From the NCBI RefSeq assembly GCF_017168235.1, contig NZ_JABFAO010000011.1, positions 431,513 to 495,512 of the forward strand: 64,000 nucleotides of DNA. Direction: 5' to 3'. The position numbers and the translations under genes were made by a program. Of the stretch, positions 44,869 to 54,546 are shown in pieces. The DNA comes from Rhodococcus sp. KRD197. GTDB lineage: Bacteria > Actinomycetota > Actinomycetes > Mycobacteriales > Mycobacteriaceae. Position 1 is the stretch's first letter. Each line of letters begins with the position of its first letter. The notes beneath the pieces were generated by a model, which did no database searches, was not told the origin of the DNA, and saw only the letters and a program-made list of their open reading frames with translations.

Positions 44869-47800
44869 TCAGGACTGGTTCTCGGTCGATTCGCCGCCGA
44901 TCACCACGAGCAGGTCACCGCCCTCGACCTGCTGGACCGCGCCGATGGCGAGGCGCGAGATCGTTCCACCCTTGGGTGCGGTGATCGCAGCTTCCATCTT
45001 CATCGCCTCGATCGTCGCAACGACGTCTCCGGCCGCAACCTTGTCGCCTTCGGCCACCGACAGCGTGACGACGCCGGCGAACGGTGCCGGCAGGTGCCCG
45101 GGGTTCGTGCGATCGGCTTTCTCCACTGTCGGTGCTTCATTGGCGATCGATCGATCTCGGACCGACACCGGCCGGAGCTGGCCGTTGAGAATGCACATCA
45201 CCGTACGCATTCCGCGCTCGTCGGCGTCGGAGATCGCCTCCAACCCGATCAGCAGCTCGACCCCCTTCTCGAGCTTGACTCGGTGCTCGTCGCCCTGGCG
45301 CAGACCGTAGAAGAACTGATTGGCCGAGAGCCGGGAAGTATCGCCGTACTTCTCCCGGTGTTCTGCCAGTTCCGCGGTGGGTCCCGGAAACAGTAGGCGG
45401 TTGAGCGCATCTCGACGTTGCGGCGATGTTCCGTCGAGCGCTTTCTCGTCGTCCGAGGACAGCTCCGCTTCCGGTTTGGCCTCGCCGCGTCCCTCCAGGG
45501 CCCTGGTGCGAAGTGGCTCAGGCCATCCGCCCGCCGGAGTGCCCAGTTCGCCCCGCAGGAAGCCGATGACCGAATCGGGGATGTCGAACTTGGCCGGGTT
45601 CTCTGCGAACTCCTCGGCGGACGCTCCGGCACCCACCAGCGAGAGCGCCAGATCGCCGACTACCTTCGACGAGGGAGTCACCTTCACCAAGCGCCCCAGC
45701 ATCCGGTCTGCTGCAGCGTAGTTCGCCTCGACGGTCTCGAATTGGTCCTCCAGACCCAACGCGATCGCCTGTTGGCGCAGATTGGACAGCTGCCCGCCGG
45801 GAATCTCGTGCGTGTAAACCCGGCCGGTTGGAGCTGGGATACCGGATTCGAACGGCGCGTAGACCTTTCGCATCGCCTCCCAGTACGGTTCGAGATCGCA
45901 GACAGCCTGCAGATCGAGGCCGGTGTCCCGCTCGGTGTGCGCCGCGGCGGCGACGATAGCCGACAGCGCAGGCTGGCTCGTCGTGCCCGCCATCGGCGCG
46001 CTCGCACCGTCGACGGCGTCGGCGCCGGCCTCCCACGCCGCAAGGTACGTCGCCAACTGACCACCCGGAGTGTCGTGCGTGTGCACGTGCACCGGGAGAT
46101 CGAAGTTACTTCGCAGTGCCGTCACCAGCGTTTTCGCAGCCGGAGCGCGAAGCAGACCAGCCATGTCCTTGATCGCCAGCACATGTGCGCCCGCGTCGAC
46201 GATCTGCTCGGCGAGCCCGAGGTAGTAGTCGAGGGTGTACAGCTTCTCGTTCGGATTGCTCAGGTCCCCGGTGTAGCTCATCGCGACCTCGGCGATCGCA
46301 GTACCCGTTTCCCGAACCGCGTCGATCGCGGGGCGCATCTGATCGACATTGTTGAGGGCGTCGAAGATGCGAAATATGTCGATACCCGTGTCGGTCGCCT
46401 CGGCGACGAAACTGCGGGTGACCTTCTCCGGGTAGGGGGTGTAGCCGACGGTGTTGCGGCCTCGGAGCAGCATCTGCAACGCGATGTTCGGTACGGCTTC
46501 ACGGAGCGCGGCAAGGCGTTCCCACGGATCCTCGTGCAGGAACCGCAGTGCCACATCGTATGTCGCGCCGCCCCACGCCTCGATCGACAGCAACTCGGGC
46601 GTCGTCCGTGCCACGTAGGGTGCGACCATCAGTAGACCGGAAGTGCGAACGCGGGTGGCCAGCAACGATTGATGCGCGTCGCGGAAAGTCGTATCGGTGA
46701 CCGCGAGGACCTTCTGATTGCGGAGATCGCGGGCGAACCCTTCCGGGCCGAGCGCGAGAAGACGTTGACGACTGCCGTCGGGAATCGGCGCGGAGAAGTC
46801 GACGGGAGGTAGCTTGTCCTGCGGGTACACCGTGGACGGGCGTTCCCCGTGCGGCTTGTTCACCGTGACATCGGCCAAGTAGGTCAGAATCTTGGTGCCG
46901 CGGTCGCCAGAGCTCCGTGAAGTCAGCAGCTCAGGGCGTTCCTCGATGAACGACGTCGTCACCCGTCCCTGCGTGAAGTCCGGATCGACGAGAACCGCCT
47001 GCAGGAACGGAATGTTGGTGGCCACGCCCCGAATACGGAACTCGGCGACGGCTCGGCGTGCGCGCGCGACAGCAGTGTCGAAATCACGTCCGCGGCAGGT
47101 CAACTTCACCAGCATCGAGTCGAAGTAGGCACCCACCTCCGCACCGAGCGTCGTGCCGCCGTCGAGACGAACACCCGCACCGCCCGGGGTTCGGTAGGCG
47201 GTGATCCGGCCGGTGTCGGGCCGGAATCCGTTGGCTGGGTCCTCGGTGGTGATGCGACACTGCAGCGCCGCACCCCGAAGCACGATGTTGTCCTGGCTCA
47301 ACCCCAGATCTGCCAACGTTTCGCCCGAGGCGATGCGCAGCTGCGACTGAACCAGGTCGACATCGGTTACCTCTTCGGTAACCGTGTGCTCGACCTGGAT
47401 GCGCGGATTCATCTCGATGAAGACGTGGTTGCCTCGCGTGTCGAGGAGGAACTCAACGGTACCCGCGCACGAGTAGCCGATCTCCTTCGCGAAGGCGACA
47501 GCGTCGGCGCAGATCTTCTCCCGCACGCCCTCCGGAAGATTCGGCGCCGGAGCGAGCTCGATCACCTTCTGGTGCCGACGCTGGACCGAGCAGTCACGCT
47601 CGAACAGGTGCACCACATTGCCCTGCCCATCGGCCAGGATCTGCACCTCGATGTGCCGCGGGTCGATTACGGCCTGCTCCAGGAAGACCGTCGAGTCGCC
47701 GAACGCGGACTCGGCCTCACGCGCAGCCGCTTCGATCGACTCACGCAGTTGCGCGGGTTCGGCGACCCGGCGCATACCGCGGCCGCCGCCACCGGCAACC

Positions 47801-48276
47801 GCTTTGACGAACAACGGAAACGTCATCGACTCGGACGCGGCCACCAGTTCTTCGATATCGCTCGACGGCTCCGACGACGCCAGCACCGGCAGACCGGCAC
47901 GTTTGGCCGCCGCGATCGCGCGCGCTTTGTTTCCTGTCAGCTGCAGAACATCGGCGGACGGACCGACGAACGTGACACCGGCCTCGGCGCACGCGGCCGC
48001 CAGCTCCGGATTCTCCGACAGGAAGCCGTACCCGGGATAGACCGCGTCGGCCCCCGACCGCTTCGCCGCAGCGACGATCTCCGCGACAGAAAGGTATGCC
48101 CGCACGGGGTGACCCTTCTCGCCGATCTCGTAGGCCTCGTCGGCCTTGGTCCGATGGACAGAGTTGCGGTCCTCGAACGGAAAGACGGCCACGGTAGCGG
48201 CGCCCAACTCGTATGAGGCGCGGAACGCGCGGATGGCGATCTCACCGCGATTGGCAACCAACACTTTGGAAAACAT
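44869..48276 (-). CDS. pyc: pyruvate carboxylase
   Basis: PYC makes oxaloacetate from pyruvate and bicarbonate, filling the TCA cycle. At 1135 residues it is a full single-chain enzyme. The biotin carboxylase domain (1-460) has the ATP loop KAVAGGGGRGMR, EMNPRIQVEHTVTE and RITTEDP. The carboxyltransferase domain (about 530-800) has DTTFRDAHQSLLATRVR and metal-binding HTHDT. The C-terminal biotinyl domain has EAMKMEAAI. ATG start. It sits between recG (111 bp) and rsmD. Confidence 0.97.
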   Translation of the reverse strand: MFSKVLVANRGEIAIRAFRASYELGAATVAVFPFEDRNSVHRTKADEAYEIGEKGHPVRAYLSVAEIVAAAKRSGADAVYPGYGFLSENPELAAACAEAGVTFVGPSADVLQLTGNKARAIAAAKRAGLPVLASSEPSSDIEELVAASESMTFPLFVKAVAGGGGRGMRRVAEPAQLRESIEAAAREAESAFGDSTVFLEQAVIDPRHIEVQILADGQGNVVHLFERDCSVQRRHQKVIELAPAPNLPEGVREKICADAVAFAKEIGYSCAGTVEFLLDTRGNHVFIEMNPRIQVEHTVTEEVTDVDLVQSQLRIASGETLADLGLSQDNIVLRGAALQCRITTEDPANGFRPDTGRITAYRTPGGAGVRLDGGTTLGAEVGAYFDSMLVKLTCRGRDFDTAVARARRAVAEFRIRGVATNIPFLQAVLVDPDFTQGRVTTSFIEERPELLTSRSSGDRGTKILTYLADVTVNKPHGERPSTVYPQDKLPPVDFSAPIPDGSRQRLLALGPEGFARDLRNQKVLAVTDTTFRDAHQSLLATRVRTSGLLMVAPYVARTTPELLSIEAWGGATYDVALRFLHEDPWERLAALREAVPNIALQMLLRGRNTVGYTPYPEKVTRSFVAEATDTGIDIFRIFDALNNVDQMRPAIDAVRETGTAIAEVAMSYTGDLSNPNEKLYTLDYYLGLAEQIVDAGAHVLAIKDMAGLLRAPAAKTLVTALRSNFDLPVHVHTHDTPGGQLATYLAAWEAGADAVDGASAPMAGTTSQPALSAIVAAAAHTERDTGLDLQAVCDLEPYWEAMRKVYAPFESGIPAPTGRVYTHEIPGGQLSNLRQQAIALGLEDQFETVEANYAAADRMLGRLVKVTPSSKVVGDLALSLVGAGASAEEFAENPAKFDIPDSVIGFLRGELGTPAGGWPEPLRTRALEGRGEAKPEAELSSDDEKALDGTSPQRRDALNRLLFPGPTAELAEHREKYGDTSRLSANQFFYGLRQGDEHRVKLEKGVELLIGLEAISDADERGMRTVMCILNGQLRPVSVRDRSIANEAPTVEKADRTNPGHLPAPFAGVVTLSVAEGDKVAAGDVVATIEAMKMEAAITAPKGGTISRLAIGAVQQVEGGDLLVVIGGESTENQS

Positions 48277-48387
48277 TTGCCAAACCTACCGCCGAACGGG
48301 GTGCTCGTTGCGGTCCCTGTCCCGAAATGTGGGACTCAACGACCGAATTCTCGTTCTGAAACGGTTTAGTTGTTACGGCCTCGTAGG

Positions 48388-50664
48388 TCAGGACTTCTCC
48401 AGATACTCGGCTCGGTCCGAACGCCACGCCGATTTCATCATCGTCGCGATTCCTGGGTGGCTCGACATTTCGGGATCGATCTCGAACAGTCGACGAGCAC
48501 ACAGGTGGGCATCGGCGATGATCGGTTCGTCGTCGATGAGCGAGAGCAAACGCATACTGCTCACCGTTCCGGACTGCGCCGCCCCGAGGACGTCGCCCTC
48601 TCGCCGGGTTCTGAGATCGAGCTTGGCCAACTCGAAGCCGTCGTTGGTCGCGGCGACCGCTTCCAGCCGCGCAAACGAGGGTCCATTGGAACTGAGCTGA
48701 CTGATCATGATGCACAGTCCCTGGTGCCCACCTCGCCCGATGCGACCGCGGAGCTGATGTAGCTGGCTGATGCCGAACCGATCGGCATCGATGATGACCA
48801 TGACCGTGGCGTTGGGAACGTCGACGCCCACCTCGACCACCGTCGTGCACACCAGGACGTCGATGGCGCCGGCATTGAAGTCCTGCATCGACGCGTCCTT
48901 CTCGTCCGGATGCATTCGCCCATGGAGGAGTCCGACCCGTACATCTGCGAGCGGACCTGCGCTGAGCATCTCGAACATCTCGAGCGCCGCCTTGGTTTCG
49001 GGCAGGTTCTTCTCGTCGTCGTGGGCCGCGGTGCGGGTACGCGGTTTCTTCGTCTCCTCGTCATCGTCCCCGCCTATCCGGGAACACACGACGTAGGCCT
49101 GCCGACCTGCGGCAACCTCCTCGCGGATGCGCGCCCAGGCGCGGTCGACCCAGCCGGGCTTGTCCCGCGCCGACACCACCTTGCTGATGATGGGGGCACG
49201 CCCGCGCGGCAATTCGGTGAGCGTCGAGGTTTCGAGATCGCCCAGAGAAGCCATCGCGATGGTGCGTGGAATCGGCGTCGCAGTCATGACGAGGAGGTGC
49301 GGACTCGTTCCGTCTCGCGCTTTCGATCGCAGCGCATCTCGTTGCTCGACGCCGAATCGATGCTGTTCGTCGACGACAACCATGCCGAGATCGAAGAATT
49401 CGACGCGGTCCTGGATGAGTGCGTGCGTGCCGATCACGATGCCGGCGTCGCCGGTGACCGCATCGAGCAGCGCTGCCCTCTTCGCTGCGGTACCCATCGA
49501 CCCGGTCAACAGTGTGACCTTCGTGGCCAGGTCGTCGGCGCCGAGCTCACCGGCGCCGGCAAGTGTTCCCAGCATCGCCGAAATGGAGCGTGCATGCTGC
49601 GCGGCCAGAACCTCGGTCGGGGCGAGCAGAGCGCACTGGTGGCCTGCATCGATGACCTGCAGCATGGCACGTAGGGCGACGATGGTCTTGCCGGAGCCGA
49701 CCTCACCCTGCAGTAGCCGCGACATCGGATGCCCGCGAGTGAGATCGGCCGAGATTTCCTCGGCCACCACCATCTGTCCGGCAGTGAGTGTGAAGGGTAG
49801 ACGTCGTTCGAATTCGGCGGCGATCCCGTCCGGACGCGGAGGGCACGACGGTGCGCTCCGCGTCGAGACGTCCCGCCGGCGCGATGCGAGCACCAGTTGA
49901 ACGGCGAGCGCCTCGTCGAACTTGAGCCGAGCGCGCGCCTGCTCCTTCTGTTCGATCGATTCCGGAAAGTGGATCCAATGCAATGCGTTGTCGAGTGAGA
50001 TCAGTCCGCGCTCGGCGAGAACGTCGGCCGGCACCGGATCGGTGATGGCGTCGAGCTGGTCCAGCACTTGACGGACCCCACGCATGAAGGTCCAGCTCTC
50101 CACGTCCTTCGACGCCGGATACAGCGGAACATAAGCGCGGTCGAACACCGACATGTCGACACTGCCGGTCGCGTCGACGGAGCCCCGGGCGACACCTGCC
50201 AGTGCGCCGCCACCGACAATTCGACCGGACGGCACGATCGCGCCGTCGTCCTCGTCCCCGCCGAGAATCACGTAACCGGGGTGGGTGAGGTTCCAGCGAC
50301 GGCCGAAGTACTTGACCTTGCCCGAGAACATTCCGCGTTTGCCGGGGGTGAGTACGCGCTTGAGCTTGTGCGGGCTGAAGAACGTCGCCTCGATCTGCTG
50401 TCCCTCCGCCGCCAGCGAAAGTGCGAGGTACTGCCCCTTCCTCGACTTCATGTCCTTCACCGTGGCGGACGTGATGGTCGCCACGATCGTGATGTGCTCA
50501 CCCTCGGCAGGTTCCTTCTCGGTCAGCTCCGCGCCCTGCGTCATATAGCGGTGCGGGTAGTACCGCAGCAGATCCTCGACAGTGTGGATACCGAACTGCT
50601 CGGCCAGCGGCTCCGACACCTTCTTACCGAGAGCGAAGTCGAGTCGATCCGATACGGCGACCAT
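48388..50664 (-). CDS. recG: ATP-dependent DNA helicase RecG
   Basis: RecG reverses stalled forks and processes branched DNA. The 758-residue protein has an N-terminal wedge/OB domain (ITIVATITSATVKDMKSRKGQYLALSL) and helicase lobes with LLQGEVGSGKTIVALRAML, VVDEQHRFGVEQRDAL, TATPIPRTIAM, and QLRGRIGRGG. A 21-residue acidic, Lys-rich insert lies in the third quarter. ATG at 50664 starts VAVSDRLDFALGKK. A run-on frame of 70 more codons is not supported. It lies 43 bp after the DhaL-family gene. Confidence 0.95.
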   Translation of the reverse strand: MVAVSDRLDFALGKKVSEPLAEQFGIHTVEDLLRYYPHRYMTQGAELTEKEPAEGEHITIVATITSATVKDMKSRKGQYLALSLAAEGQQIEATFFSPHKLKRVLTPGKRGMFSGKVKYFGRRWNLTHPGYVILGGDEDDGAIVPSGRIVGGGALAGVARGSVDATGSVDMSVFDRAYVPLYPASKDVESWTFMRGVRQVLDQLDAITDPVPADVLAERGLISLDNALHWIHFPESIEQKEQARARLKFDEALAVQLVLASRRRDVSTRSAPSCPPRPDGIAAEFERRLPFTLTAGQMVVAEEISADLTRGHPMSRLLQGEVGSGKTIVALRAMLQVIDAGHQCALLAPTEVLAAQHARSISAMLGTLAGAGELGADDLATKVTLLTGSMGTAAKRAALLDAVTGDAGIVIGTHALIQDRVEFFDLGMVVVDEQHRFGVEQRDALRSKARDGTSPHLLVMTATPIPRTIAMASLGDLETSTLTELPRGRAPIISKVVSARDKPGWVDRAWARIREEVAAGRQAYVVCSRIGGDDDEETKKPRTRTAAHDDEKNLPETKAALEMFEMLSAGPLADVRVGLLHGRMHPDEKDASMQDFNAGAIDVLVCTTVVEVGVDVPNATVMVIIDADRFGISQLHQLRGRIGRGGHQGLCIMISQLSSNGPSFARLEAVAATNDGFELAKLDLRTRREGDVLGAAQSGTVSSMRLLSLIDDEPIIADAHLCARRLFEIDPEMSSHPGIATMMKSAWRSDRAEYLEKS

Positions 50665-50707
50665 CTTTGTGCCTGCCCTCTCGTGAAGTCTCGTCGCGCT
50701 ACGACAG

Positions 50708-52483
50708 TTACTCGACACCCAGCTGGACGGCGTCGCCTGGCTGGCCACCGTCGTAGACCAAGACCTCGACTTCCGGGTGACGTTCGGCGACGTAGAGCGC
50801 AAGCCTCCCCGCCACGTCCAGTTCGTCACGGCTGTGTGTTCCGCCGACGCGGGTGCTCGATGCGTGTTCTCCACGCAACATCGTCACCATCTCACCACCT
50901 ACCGACAGCAGTTGGTCGAGCAGGTCACATCCCGCCGCGAACACATCCGGCCCGATCACCACGACCTCCCGACCGACCAGTCCGAGACCGTCGCCGGGTT
51001 CGCACGTTCCGACCCACGTGAGTGATCGCTCCTCCGCCACTCGCAGTGAGGCCCACCGGGTACCGGCGGCGGCCTCGGACATCGCGAACGCGTCGTCGAC
51101 CGCTGCGCGTGTCGGATCGTGCACTGCCAACGCTGCCAGACCCTGCACCATCGACGACGATGGCAACATCAGGACGTCTTTGCCCGCGGTGCGCGAGGCG
51201 ATGGACACCGACACGAGCTCGTGCGCCGACAGTGCACCGTTGGGTAGCACCAGCACCTCGGTGTGCTCCGAGGCGACGATCGCCGCGCACAGCTCGGCCG
51301 TACCGACGTCTGTGGTGTCGCATCTGAGTACGGTGGCGCCTTCGCCGAGGTAGAGGTCCTCGGCACCGTCGCCTGCCACCACGGCCAGAATGTCTCGCTC
51401 TGCGACCTCGCTGCTCGACGACGTCGCCGCCTGCGGGGCACAGTCCTCGTCGGCGGCGAACGCCGAAATACGCACGTCGTGAATTCGGCCGATGTCGAGG
51501 CCCGCCTCGACTGCCAGTCCGGCATTGATCGTGTGTACGTGCGCCGACCACGTGCCGGCGCCATCACCCGCAACGACCACAGAGTCACCGAGATCGGACA
51601 GCACGCGGCGCAGAGTGACGACATCGCTGTCATCGACCGAAGTGATCCGGAAGAGGACCTCGTAGCCGAGCACGCCGCCCGCGTCCGAGGAGGTCGAGCC
51701 GGCCGACCCCACCCCGACCCGCGGCGCTTCCGCACGAACGATGGACGAGCTGGTACGAACCCCCGGTCCGACGCTCCGGTGGTAGCGGGGGCGATTCGGA
51801 GATGATCCGGTGACCACGAAGCACAACGCGTCGAGCATGACGAGAAGACCGAGAGCTCCCGCGTCGACCACACCCGCGGCGTCGAGAACCGGCAACTGTG
51901 TGCGTGTGCGCCCCAGGGCATCGGCGGCGGCCTCGACCGCACACGTGACGACAACCGGGAGATCAGCCTCGGGGCCCAGAGCGCCGACGGCCACCGCTGC
52001 TTCCTCGACGACGGTCACGATCGTTCCCTCGACGGGAACACTGATGACCTCGCGCACCAGCGCCGATGCCCTACCAAGAAGGCTCGCGACGGCGGGCCCG
52101 TCGAGGACACCGTGGGCGGATTGCTCGTCGAGTGCGCGCATCACCTGCGAGATGATCACCCCTGAGTTGCCACGGGCACCCGCTGTCGCGCCGCGGGCAA
52201 GGGCCCCCGTCAGGGTGGTCAGATCAGCGTCCGGACCTGCACCGCGCATACTTTCGACGGCGGCACGGACAGTGAAGACGAGGTTGGTTCCGGTGTCGGA
52301 GTCCGGTATCGGGAAGACATTGAGTTCGTTGATCTCGTCGCAACGGTCGGTGAGACGATCTACGCAGCGGTAAACCCATTGCCGAATCTCGTCCGGACCG
52401 AGGATGCTCGCATCCGGAGCGCGATGTGGTCGCCATCGCGGTGGTGACGCAGCCTCGGTTCCATCATCGACCGCCTCGCCCAT
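50708..52483 (-). CDS. DhaL/DAK2-domain protein (YloV/FakA-like)
   Basis: This 591-residue protein has an N-terminal DhaL (DAK2) nucleotide domain with the phosphate/metal-binding motif NELNVFPIPDSDTGTNL and ARGATAGARGNSGVIIS, a middle region, and a long C-terminal DegV-like part (ISAFAADEDCAP, EVLVLPNGALSAHELVS). In firmicutes FakA of this architecture phosphorylates fatty acids with FakB partners. No FakB is in the window, so a fatty acid kinase role is possible but unproven. ATG at 52483 with GGGGAG upstream. It is divergent from rpmB by 222 bp. Confidence 0.82.
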   Translation of the reverse strand: MGEAVDDGTEAASPPRWRPHRAPDASILGPDEIRQWVYRCVDRLTDRCDEINELNVFPIPDSDTGTNLVFTVRAAVESMRGAGPDADLTTLTGALARGATAGARGNSGVIISQVMRALDEQSAHGVLDGPAVASLLGRASALVREVISVPVEGTIVTVVEEAAVAVGALGPEADLPVVVTCAVEAAADALGRTRTQLPVLDAAGVVDAGALGLLVMLDALCFVVTGSSPNRPRYHRSVGPGVRTSSSIVRAEAPRVGVGSAGSTSSDAGGVLGYEVLFRITSVDDSDVVTLRRVLSDLGDSVVVAGDGAGTWSAHVHTINAGLAVEAGLDIGRIHDVRISAFAADEDCAPQAATSSSSEVAERDILAVVAGDGAEDLYLGEGATVLRCDTTDVGTAELCAAIVASEHTEVLVLPNGALSAHELVSVSIASRTAGKDVLMLPSSSMVQGLAALAVHDPTRAAVDDAFAMSEAAAGTRWASLRVAEERSLTWVGTCEPGDGLGLVGREVVVIGPDVFAAGCDLLDQLLSVGGEMVTMLRGEHASSTRVGGTHSRDELDVAGRLALYVAERHPEVEVLVYDGGQPGDAVQLGVE

Positions 52484-52705
52484 GCTCGCAGGCTCCCCAT
52501 TCCCTCGCGCCAGTTCGGCCAGCCTAGACTGCTCCCTGTCCGGACGCCGCTCGGCCTTCTTGTCAGGTGGCGGTTTGGTGAATTCGGAGTGCGCCGCTAT
52601 TCTTGCAGGGTTGCCCGATGAGGCGCGGCGCAGATTGTGTGTCGCTCTCCCCCGAGCAACCGCCCTCATGTTAACGATCAATCATCTATCAAGGAGTTCG
52701 CGACT

Positions 52706-52897
52706 ATGGCTGCCGTCTGCGACGTATGCGCCAAAGGGCCCGGCTTCGGTAAGTCGGTCTCGCACTCGCACCGACGGACCAACCGTCGTTGGAACCCGAA
52801 CATTCAGACCGTTCACGCTCAGGTTGCCCCCGGCAACTCCAAGCGCATGAACGTCTGCACCTCATGCCTGAAGGCCGGCAAGGTGGTTCGGGGCTGA
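52706..52897 (+). CDS. rpmB: 50S ribosomal protein L28 (cysteine-containing form)
   Basis: L28 is a 63-residue protein with AAVCDVCAKGPGFGKSVSHSHRRTNRRWNPNIQ, then NVCTSCLKAGKVVRG. Two CxxC pairs make it the zinc-binding C+ form. ATG at 52706 has AAGGAG nine bases upstream. It is monocistronic with a strong terminator and a 222-bp divergent upstream region. Confidence 0.97.
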   Translation: MAAVCDVCAKGPGFGKSVSHSHRRTNRRWNPNIQTVHAQVAPGNSKRMNVCTSCLKAGKVVRG

Positions 52898-52920
52898 CCG
52901 AAGCCCCCCCAAGATCGACT

Positions 52921-52950
52921 TGTGCCCCGCGGCCTGTGCCGCGGGGCACA
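52921..52950 (+). terminator. strong hairpin terminator after rpmB
   Basis: A perfect 13-bp repeat (TGTGCCCCGCGGC at 52921-52933, GCCGCGGGGCACA at 52938-52950) with a CTGT loop, 24 bp past the rpmB stop, followed by GTTGTTT. Confidence 0.85.
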
Positions 52951-53003
52951 GTTGTTTCCGGGCACAGTCATTTCTGGGCGAGGACGCAAGTTACAGTGCG
53001 GGT

Positions 53004-53792
53004 GTGAGCAATTTCGAGAGTACGGGTTCCGTCGAACTCGTCGACGGCGTCCTGAAAATCATCGTGGCAACCGAAGCTGCCGGCACCTCGCTGAGCGGCG
53101 CCGGAATGAGAGAGGGCACGGCCGCCCTGCACTCGCTGAACACCGGCGAACTGCAAGCCGGGTGCATCCTCCTCGCCGGTTCGGGTGCGAATTTCTGCGC
53201 GGGCGGCAACGTACGCGCATTCGCTGGTGCGCCCGACCGGGGGCAGTACGTTCGCGACGTCGCCGACGAGTTCCACGGATTTGTCTCCGCACTCGCTGCA
53301 GCCACAGTTCCGGTCGTGGCAGCAGTTCATGGATGGGCGGCCGGGGCAGGAATGAGCCTGGTCTGCCATTCGGATGTGGCGATCGGTGGACGCGGAACCA
53401 AACTCCGCCCGGCGTATCCCGGCATCGGGTTCACTCCCGACGGGGGCTTGACCTGGACGCTCCCTCGAATCGTCGGTTCGGCGCGTGCTCGCGACATCTT
53501 GCTCAACGACTCGATCCTCAACAGCGAGGAAGCAGTGCGCCTCGGCCTTCTGAGCAGGCTGGTCGAAGACGAGATCATCGCGACCGAGGCCGAGCGTCTC
53601 GCTCGAACGTTCGCCGCCGGACCGACCTCGGCTTACCAGGGCGCGAAAGCGTTGCTCTTCGCGTCGGAGACCCGCACTCTCGCCGAGCAACTGGAGGCCG
53701 AAGCTGTCTCCATCGCCGAGGCGGCCAACGGTCCCACCGGCCGAGAAGGTGTCGATGCATTCGTAGAGAAGCGTCGCCCAGATTTCTCCTAG
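53004..53792 (+). CDS. enoyl-CoA hydratase/isomerase family protein
   Basis: The 262-residue crotonase-fold protein has the oxyanion-hole segment GANFCAGGNVRAFAG and VHGWAAGAGMSLVCHSDVAIGG. The usual catalytic Glu positions are altered or shifted: one conserved region reads GIGFTPDGGLTWTLPRIVG, where many dehydratases have a Glu. So hydration activity is uncertain; an isomerase or other CoA-ester role is possible. The start GTG at 53004 has no strong site upstream. It converges on ung with 13 bp between stops. Confidence 0.82.
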   Translation: MSNFESTGSVELVDGVLKIIVATEAAGTSLSGAGMREGTAALHSLNTGELQAGCILLAGSGANFCAGGNVRAFAGAPDRGQYVRDVADEFHGFVSALAAATVPVVAAVHGWAAGAGMSLVCHSDVAIGGRGTKLRPAYPGIGFTPDGGLTWTLPRIVGSARARDILLNDSILNSEEAVRLGLLSRLVEDEIIATEAERLARTFAAGPTSAYQGAKALLFASETRTLAEQLEAEAVSIAEAANGPTGREGVDAFVEKRRPDFS

Positions 53793-53805
53793 GAACTCGG
53801 CACGG

Positions 53806-54498
53806 CTACGGCAAGCGCCAGCTGACGGGTTCGTGACCGTCGGCGACGAGTAGTTCGTTCGCGCGGCTGAACGGCGCAGAGCCGAAGAAGCCGCGCGAGG
53901 CCGATAGTGGTGACGGGTGAGCCGACTCGATGCACGGCGTCGCTCCGAGCATCGGCTTCACAGTCGCAGCATCACGGCCCCAGAGGATTGCCACCAATCC
54001 GGCCGAGTTCTCCTCTGTGCGTCGTTCGACCAATGCTCTGATGGCTCGCTCCGTCACCACCTCCCACCCCTTTTTCCGATGTGACCCGGACAGTCCGGGT
54101 TGCACGGTGAGCACGCGATTGAGTAGCAGTACACCCTGATCGGCCCAGGGCGAAAGGTCGCCGTTCTCGGGCGTCGGGTAGCCCAGGTCGTCGCAATACT
54201 CTTTGAAGATGTTTGCCAGGCTTCGCGGAACCGGCGACACGTGCGGCGCGACCGAGAAGCTGAGGCCGACAGCATGCCCCGGCGTGGGGTACGGATCCTG
54301 CCCGAGGATCAGGACGCGAACCTCGGAGAAGGGGCGAGTGAAGGCACGCAGAACGTTCTCCCCGGAGGGAAGATAGTCACGCCCGTCGGCGAGTTCGGCG
54401 CGCAGCATCTCGCCCATCGCAGCTATCTGCTCTTCGACGGGCTTCAACGCTGCGGCCCAACCGCTTTCGACGATATTCTCCAGGGGTTGCGCTCTCAT
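53806..54498 (-). CDS. ung: uracil-DNA glycosylase
   Basis: UNG excises uracil from DNA. The 230-residue protein is a family-1 enzyme with [17 protein letters not shown] (general base D68) and the closing motif [14 protein letters not shown] with the catalytic His. ATG start. It lies 48 bp after thiL on the same strand and is oriented towards the convergent enoyl-CoA hydratase gene. Confidence 0.97.
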   Translation of the reverse strand: MRAQPLENIVESGWAAALKPVEEQIAAMGEMLRAELADGRDYLPSGENVLRAFTRPFSEVRVLILGQDPYPTPGHAVGLSFSVAPHVSPVPRSLANIFKEYCDDLGYPTPENGDLSPWADQGVLLLNRVLTVQPGLSGSHRKKGWEVVTERAIRALVERRTEENSAGLVAILWGRDAATVKPMLGATPCIESAHPSPLSASRGFFGSAPFSRANELLVADGHEPVSWRLP

Positions 54499-54546
54499 GC
54501 CGTGAACCTTTCGTACTCGTAGCTCATCTGCTGCAACATAGCCGAG

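Noticed and set aside
43672..45396. Plus-strand frame of 574 codons opposite coaD, rsmD and pyc
   Set aside because: It spans three well-supported genes and shows no recognisable domain.
48319..48335. Short GTCCC/GGGAC repeat between recG and pyc
   Set aside because: A 5-bp stem with a 7-base loop and no T run is too weak to support a terminator or an operator.
52484..52681. 66-residue N-terminal extension of the DhaL-family protein
   Set aside because: It would run through the rpmB promoter region and is rich in Arg/Pro without homology; the ATG at 52483 has a ribosome site.
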